Assembly (NCBI RefSeq): GCF_014356525.2
Contig: NC_052505.1
Location: 6,906,671 to 6,970,670 of the forward strand
Origin: Nilaparvata lugens
Lineage: Eukaryota > Arthropoda > Insecta > Hemiptera > Delphacidae
Direction: 5' to 3'
DNA: 64,000 bases
Position 1 is the first letter of the stretch, and every line of letters starts with the position of its first letter. The notes below the pieces were generated by a model, which was not told the origin of the DNA, made no database searches, and saw nothing but the letters and a program-made list of their open reading frames with translations. The position numbers and the translations under genes were made by a program. Of this stretch, positions 50,042 through 59,000 are shown in pieces.

Positions 50042-53000
50042 GTGAGTTAGTAATATTTTCCCTCATTTTATCAGGTGCATGATTATTGATACTGAAATAC
50101 AAGTGCAAAATATCTTAGTTCAACATAAATCAGTGTATTCTCACTTATCAAAAAATATTATAGATAATGGGAAAAAACTAATAAAACTTCAGCCAAGAGA
50201 AGCCAAAGATATCTAGCATCCAGATGAATTATTGTAAGATCTGTGCATTTTATTGAATGGATTGATGAAGTTTCTCGATGTTCTGAACTCAGGAGCCTAG
50301 AAGAAAAATAAAACGTTTAGGAGCTTTGGGCATTAACTGATAATTGAGAGAAGTAATAACGATGAAAGTGGAAAATGCATTCTTTATTATTTCTCTAAAT
50401 AGTAAATTACATCATGTAGACAGCTCTCTGGACAGCAAGTGATTAATTATTACCTCAGGACAACAAATATATCTCACTATAAAAGTGTCTTGACTTGAAA
50501 ATATTCTTATTTTTTGTCCTTGACTTCAAAATTCGATTTTATTCACACTTGAGAAATCATTCACATCATCACATGTACTCTGTTCACTGTTGAACGGTAC
50601 ATTTCTATCTATGTCAAAAACATTTACAACCATTATCTGTTTCCAGCTCCCACTGGCGGTTTCAGCCTTGGAGGAACAGGAGACAATAAATCTACTGGTC
50701 TCAATTTAACAACTACTGCTACAACACAAGGTACAATGCCACATTTTTCATGAAATATCTAGTTATTCAATAACATTTTAATAAATGTTAATGAGCTTAT
50801 ATTGATGTTTCATTGAACATGTTTGATTTATTTTTCATCACTGGTATTATATCAGTTATTTTTTACACATTCCAATTGTGTTGTGATTATATTGAAAATC
50901 AATTTTTTTCAAGTATCCAAGTCAACTATTTTCAAACCTCACTATTAAATCTCAAGCTTGTCGTGTCTTTCAGCCAGATATCTTGATAAATAGTGGTTTA
51001 AACTGTAATCTTGCCGTCGTTGCTAAATGGCCAATTTCGAATATTATTGATTGTACGCTGAGAGTCGAAATAAGTACAATATTTCATATTTATACATCTT
51101 CTTCTTCTTCCTTTAGCACTACAGTTCTATGTGGACCTTGGCTTCCATGACAATTCCTTTCCATCTGTCTCTATCACCAGCAACTCTCTTCCATCCCCTA
51201 ATTCCCAACACTTGAAGATCTCTCTCCACATCTTCCAGCCACCTTCTCCTTGGTCTCCCTCTTCTCCTTGTGCCTTCAATTCTTGCCCCCAATATGGCCT
51301 TTGGCAACCTTTCTCTATTCATCCTCTCAACATGTCCAAGCCAGCGTATCCGTTGCGACTTAATGAAACTTCTCTTCCAAGTATAGGCCTATTATTTATC
51401 TCTTCATTACTTCGAATGACCCAACCTTCAGCTGTTCTTATTGGTCCCCATATTCTTCTGATAATGTTTCGTTCGAAGACTGAGAGCTTTTACGTCATTC
51501 ATGATAAGTGTCCATGCTTCGCATCCGTAAGTAGCAATAGGCCGGATAAGAGCTCTATAGAGTTTCAGTTTAATGCTACGGGAGACCAGTCTTAAGCAGA
51601 AGATGACGTGCTTGTAACGGAAGTAAGTTCTATTTGTACTCATTATTTTATTGGCGATTTCACTACTCACATCGTTTTTGTTATTAATAGCTGAGCCCAG
51701 ATATTTAAACTCAGTTACTCCCTCAAAAATATAGTTTCCACAATGGAAGCTCTGGTTAGTTCTTCTTCTCTCGCTAGCAAAGACTTTGAGATATTTTGTC
51801 TTGGACTTATAAATATATATATGCGTACATACTATCTATAGAATATTTATTCCGCATCTCATATTTTCATGAAGTGACGTTCAGAGGGTACAATTTTATG
51901 TCATTTACTACGGTACACATGATATGACTGAAAATATCTTGGCAATAAACTGTGATGTAAGAAAATCCATTACTCAATACATATATGGCTGTATTAAACT
52001 TGTTGAACGAGCATAGTGAGTTCTTACTGATGACTAGAGCCTCGAGTAGTTGTCCATTTGTTTGTTGATTACTTAAGATAGATTTCATCAATCAACTTTA
52101 AATTTCCAATATTAATTCAATATTAAATTTCCAATTTAATTTTAAATATTCTTTGATCCATTATACAGATCGAGCTTCTTGGCCAACAAAATTAACTCAC
52201 TCCTTTGTCCGCTTTGAGAATATAACAGAATAACATATTAATTCTGCATTTTCCAGTTATCAGTGATGATTTAGTGAAATATTCTTGATTGATTTGGGGT
52301 TTAACTCATCTAGATTTTAAATTTCTTGTTAATATATATTTTGGCATCATGGTAGCCGCTTAGTTTATTGATGTCACATAAGTTTACTGTATTTTCTGTT
52401 AACAGCACAACAAAAGCCGTTGGGATTTACGATGCCGACGATGCAGCCCTCTGTGGCTGCAACGACAACATCTGCAGCAGCCTCAACTACAGGCTTCAGC
52501 CTGGCAGGCACCCCCTCCACCCCCTTCTCGACATCCTCTCTCTTCCCCGCCGCCTCCACCACTGCACCCCCGCCAACTCTCTCCCTCAAAACTACAGTTG
52601 CACCGCCGTCAACAACGGCCGCCACTTCATTGGTCACGTCCACCAAGTGAGTCGATATTGCCACCAATAACAATATTGTTCATTTCCATTTCACCAAACA
52701 TATAAGTGTATCTGCACACAGAGAGCGGTCGGGCGTTTCAAGTTCCAGTGATCTCAAGAGAATATATACAGAGTGTTTCATGAAAGGTGTAACAGCCGAA
52801 GCCCATACATTCTACATGACATTTGAATGCTCAGTAAAATTTTCTTACATCGGCCTTGGTTTTCGAGATATTTTTGAAAAACCTCAATAAAATATCATTC
52901 AAAATCTAATTTTAAGGATATGGTTTGAAAGAGGGATACATTTCCAATAAGATTCTTATAATTTGTTCCTCTGACGTTTTTGAACTTTCTATGAGCTTTC

Positions 53001-56000
53001 AAACAGATTGAAATTTGGCTTTAACTCGACAAACGTACTTTTTTCAACTTTGAGCGCTCATAAAAGTTCAAAAACGTCAAAGGAACAAATACGCCAATTG
53101 GAACAAATTATATGAATTTCTTCCTCTTTCCAACCATAACCTTAGAATTAGACGTTGACAAATAGTTTTATAGGTTTTGACAATAGCAAAATCTTTATAT
53201 CTCGACAACTAAGGTTGATATAAGAAAATTCCACAAGACATTTTTTGTTGCAAATTTGATGTAGAATCTATGATTTTCGGCTGTTACGCCTTTCATGGGT
53301 CACTCTGTATATTATGGATTCCTCCATCACTATATCCTCGTAAGGTTGCTCGCAAAGTGAGGAGGATGTATTGTGTTACATTGAGGAACCTCATTGTACC
53401 TCCTCATTATGCGGGTACACTAAGACCGCTGACTGCTCTCTGTATACAGGTGCACACTTACTAAAAGCATTTCAGGCAGATGCCCTAAGGGCCATTGCTA
53501 GACCTATAAAAAACATTATAGTGTTGTAGGCTATACTATTTTTATTTTCATTGCCCCATTACCATAGGTAAGGAAAGTATTGCTTTCCAAAAAAATTAAT
53601 GTACCCTAATTTCAAGTTTTCTATACGTTTCAAGGTCCCCTGAGTCCAAAAACATGATTTTTGGGTGTTGGTCTATATGTGTGTATGTCTGTGAACACGA
53701 TAACTCCATTCCTAATTAACCGATTGACTTGAAATTTTAAACTTAAGGTCCTTATACCATGAGGATCCGACAATAAGAAATTCAATAAAATTCAATTCAA
53801 GATGGCGGAGAAAATGGCGGATGATTACTTAGAAACCATGTCTTTCACAGTTTTCTCGAAAACGGCTCTAACGATTTTCTTCAAATTTATACCATGGATA
53901 GCTATTTATAAGCCCTATCAACCGACATGAGTCTCATTTCTGAGAAAATCGCAGGAGCTCCGTGATATTCTTGAGAAAAATGGCGGATAATTATTGAAAA
54001 AACATGTTTTTCACGATTTTCTCAAAAATAACTTGACCGATTTTTTTCAAATTCATACCATGTATAGTTATTTATCAGCTCTATCAACTGGCATGAGTCT
54101 CCTTTCTGGGAAACTAATGGGGGGTCCACCCCATCCTTGATAAATGGACTTAGTAACCTCCTTCTCGTGCATGAGGTAGGTAGGTAGGTAGGTAGCGCAG
54201 TTCATAAAAAGAACACAATAGTCGAGATATTTCATTTATAGAACAGCTGTTTTGACGACTTTTAAAAAATCATTGAATTTCACAATTTACACAAAGGAAA
54301 AAGTACTCTGAAAACAATTACATATACAAATATACAGTAGTCTGATCGTAGTTTCAAATATGTTGCTGCCAATCGTCATTATGTTATTCCCCTAAATTAT
54401 TCTCCTTTAAGAATGGGTCTCACAGTTCAATGAGCAAGGAAAGTTGTGTGAGTGCGCCACACCAGATTTTTTAATTTTTATTACTTGTGGAATGTCAAAG
54501 ATCTTTTGAATTAATTATAAAAGCATTGATCTTGAATATAAATTCTGAAAAGAGTTGAAGAGAATCTAATGAACATTCTTATTAGAATATATTACGCTCA
54601 AGAGATGTTTATTCATGTATTGATACATAATCATTCACTTTGTTGATTGGCAAAGTCTCAGTTGATACATTCTAGAGATGAATGTAATTATTCTTTCTTC
54701 TCAAGGTCTAATTCCCAAGCGACGACTCTAGTCGCGCTATATTAACGGGTGTAGCCTATTACTGCTGTATATTATTTTGTAGTCTATATAGACAGTAATA
54801 GACTGCAGCTGTTAATACAACGCGGAAAAGGCCGCGCGGCTAGAATTGTCACTTAGGAATTGGACCTTACTCTTAAGATTTTTAAACTGCTATACTTCAC
54901 CATGTTAACAATTAAAGAGTTGATGATAATAATAATATTCGTATGGCATTTTTTTTTCAATTTCAATTCAATTTATTTATCCTTTTTACAACATAGTTAT
55001 TGTACAAAGTAGTTATGAAATAAATAACTTAAAACTAAAACAAAATAACTTGAAATAGCAGGTTAACAAAAACACGGAAGGTCCCTGCAAAGGCAAAGCC
55101 TGTGCGCAGGGGCCGAGTGTTACAAATAACTACAGAACCAAAGTGAAAGCAAAGTGAAAAATATAAAAAAATAAATTATTTCATACAAAAATATAAATTA
55201 TAAGTATGAAATTTGTATAATAAAAAATCTCGAGAATACAGACAATCAACAAGAAATAATGAACTTATTTAAGAGAAAAAAAAGAGTTGAAAGGTGAAAA
55301 GTTACAAGAAATCGAACAAATCAGTAGAGTTATGCGATGTGATCCATTGACTTATTTCGTTAGAAAGATTTCTGGTCAAATTGTTAGAGATAAAATGATC
55401 AGGTATTAAGTTAACAAGTTTATGGACAATGTAATTGAACTGCCTTCTACAAATGGATAAAACTGTATGATGAGATTCGAAAGTGATGGATGAGGGACGA
55501 AGATTGTACGGTGATAAACGGAGATTGAAAAGATTACTATGCTTATTCATGTAGATTATCAAGTTTTTCGTGTGAAGCTGCCTGACAGTCAGCACATTCA
55601 GTTCCCTGAAAAGATTGTCACTAGGGAAACGTCTAGGCTTTCCAAGAATTGCCTTTAATAAGGTCTTCTGAATAACAATTATCTTATTCAAGTGATTCAT
55701 GTAGGCAGCGCCCAAAACGATAATCCCATATTGAAGAAAAGACTGGATGTAAGCACAATAAACCAATCTAGAAACGGCTATGTTACTCAATTTACTGATA
55801 GTGTAGAATTTGTTGATCCAGTGTTTAAGCTTATTACAAGTGACATTGATGTGGACATCCCACCGAAGATGTTGATCAACAGTGACACCCAGATACTTGA
55901 AGAATTTTTCTCTACCTAATTTTGGACAACTACAATCTGGTGAATCTGAAAGGTTACAATCAGGACTATGAATATGAGTGAGATCAAGCGGCAAACCAAC

Positions 56001-59000
56001 AACATTCGGTGAAAAGGCTAAAAATACACTTTTCTTTGCGTTGAGGGTAAGAATATGCTCATCTAACCAGGCTTTAACCGTTCTTAATCCAGATTCAGCC
56101 CTATTTTTAACCTCTTCCCATTAATTACCAGTAAATATTAAGGCGATGTCATCTGCAAAAGCAAGTGTCACACAGTTCTCAATATCAAGTTTGATTAAAT
56201 CATTAATGTAAATGAGAAAAAGGATAGGAGATAGCACCGTGCCCTGTGGGAGACCAAAATCACTCAAAAGTCTAGAACTAGTTTTATTTTCTAAGGTAAG
56301 CTTCTGATGTCTATCACTCAGGTAACTGGTGAATAATCTAAGGGGTACACCACGAATTCCTAATTTCTCCATCTTGTTCAGTAATTTTGAATGAGGAATG
56401 GTGTCAAAGGCCTTAGCTAAATCCAGGAAAATGGCTATTGTTTTCTTATTATCAGTGAAGTTATTGGCAATTGTTTGAGTTAGGAGAGTTATAGAATCAA
56501 TTATTGTATTTTTGTTAGTCTGAAAGCCATACTGCTGTTTATGAATGACCTCGTGTTTGACTAAGTAATCAATTAATCTAGACTTGATTACTTTTTCCAT
56601 TATTTTTGAGAAACCACTTAACAGGCTGATTGGGCGGTAATTGGTTGGGTCCTTAGGATACCCCATCTTATGAAGCGGTATAATATTCGCTAACTTTAAA
56701 CTAACAGGGAAGTGCCCTTTTAAAAAACAACGGTTTATTATTACTGTTAATGTTTTAACAATGTGTGGAAGTATAATTTTCAATGTTCTATTGCTTATTT
56801 TGTCAATTCCCGGAGTAGAGTTATTGTTGAGAGAGTTAATAATAGCTGATATTTCACTTTCGTTTGTGGGTGATAGGAAAAAGGAGCCATGACCATTTAC
56901 AGAACAGTTCATGAACAGATTACCATCAGATGCATTGGGATTATTACTTATCAGCTTTTCAGCGAAAGTTTTACCTACTTCAACAAAATGACGATTTAAG
57001 ATGTCTGCATCAATTTTAGGAACAACCTTTTTACGGCTCTTACCCAATAATTAATTCAACGAGTCTCAAACTCTCTTGTTTTTATTCTGATCAATCTTGT
57101 TTTTATAATAGTCGCATTTACACTGTTTTAATAATTTATTAAGCATATTTCTGTAAGAGATGTATTCGGCTTTTAATATTACATTATAAGGCTGTTTAGA
57201 GAGCTTTTTAAAAAGTTTATCGCGTTTAGCAATTGCCACAATAAGTCCCCTGGTGATCCAAGGCTTCAAAGGTTTTAATCTATGTGGAATATGTACTTTA
57301 ACTGTAGCCTGTTCTACATGGGATGAAATCTTGTCAGTCAAAAAAAGCATTTGATCATCCAAGTGTAAATTAGGGCTTAACTCCTCACTCCAATTTTCTT
57401 TTAATAGAAGACAATAATTTATCATAATCAACTTTATTGTAATAATTAATAGGTTTGTCAGACCCATCAATATCAGCCGCAAGATCAACGTGAACACTAG
57501 TACAAAAATGATCAGTTATATTAGTTTTCATAATAGAGCTGATAACATTATCAGAATTGAACGAAGAGTTCTTGAAAAAAATGTGATCGATACATGATTC
57601 AGTATTGTTATAAATTCTTGTAGGTTTATTTATGTAGGATTTCAAACCATTTAACGATAATATTTCAAAATATTCACTGGCTAAATTAGTATTTCTATTC
57701 AAATGAATATTCATGTCACCAGCGAATATTACGTTAGATTTATTCCTTAGATTTAACAAACAGTCATTCAAACTGTTCAGAAAAATATCAACATTGGATG
57801 AAGGCGATCTATAAACAGCGATAACAGTTATCTTTTCGCTAACCCCTGGCACTTGTATATCCAAACAAATAGAGCTGGTTTCATTAATCTCACAATTCAG
57901 CTCATCTACAATCAAGTTATCACTTTTACTCTACTTATTACATTACTTCTAAAAAATATACAGATTCCGTTACATTTATTGATTTTTCCTATTTTATTAA
58001 TTACTGAATAACCATTTAGGTTAAAATTGAATCCATTATCATCGACCACCCAAGTTTCACTAAGAATTATAATATGAAAGTCAATTGAACAATTACTAAT
58101 TATGTAAGAGAACTGATTGAATTTTTTTAAGTGGATGACATTAAAAAAAGAGTTGCATTCTCTATTACCAAACAACTCAGTTCGACACTGGAAAATATTC
58201 TCAATTTCAATCGTATTGTAACATTCGAGGGAAAAATTTATTGGTGGGGAGTTCCTGATGGAAGTTCCACCTCGCCTGAATATATAATTAAAGCCGTCGG
58301 TGGGCCTTACGACTTTCATATTTCAGCCGGGACCGACAGTTTAACGTGTCCATCCGATAACACGGTAGTGGCCTGTTCAAAAACTTGGCTATTAGCGGGT
58401 CTGCTTTTGAACCTGGGATCTCTAGGCTGCTACGCAAGCACTCTATCCACTAGACCATGGATCAATCCTAGAGTTGATCAATTTTATTATCCTATACTAT
58501 TAAACGAGCAATTTCTGTTTAGATGTTTGGATGTTTATTTGTTTGTATTTCACCGGATCTCGAAAACGGCTCTAACGATTCTCACGAAATTCAGAACATA
58601 GGTTTATAATATAAAAATTCGATTGCACTAGGTCTCATCCCTGGGAAAACTCGCTGAAGGACATTAAAAGGATGATTATTATTCATTCTTGGAAAAACAG
58701 CTGATAATAATTATTTCGTCGTCTGTTGATGATGGAAGTGAGCAAAGACCTTGAAGAGATATAGACCCACAATGCCTATACCTTCCCAATGATAGTTCTT
58801 ACTTGAAATTGAAGGCCGCCATTGGGGTATTTATTTTGTAATATTATAGATTACAAAGGCATTGGTATGTAATAATCTTATAGGTTGCCCCCTCAATGGC
58901 CGATTTCAATTCCAAGTACGACACTAGCGCTGCATGTGAGCCTATGCATCTCTAAGGTCTTTGGAAGTGAGTGAGCGAGTTCATGTGTGTGGGACTGTGT

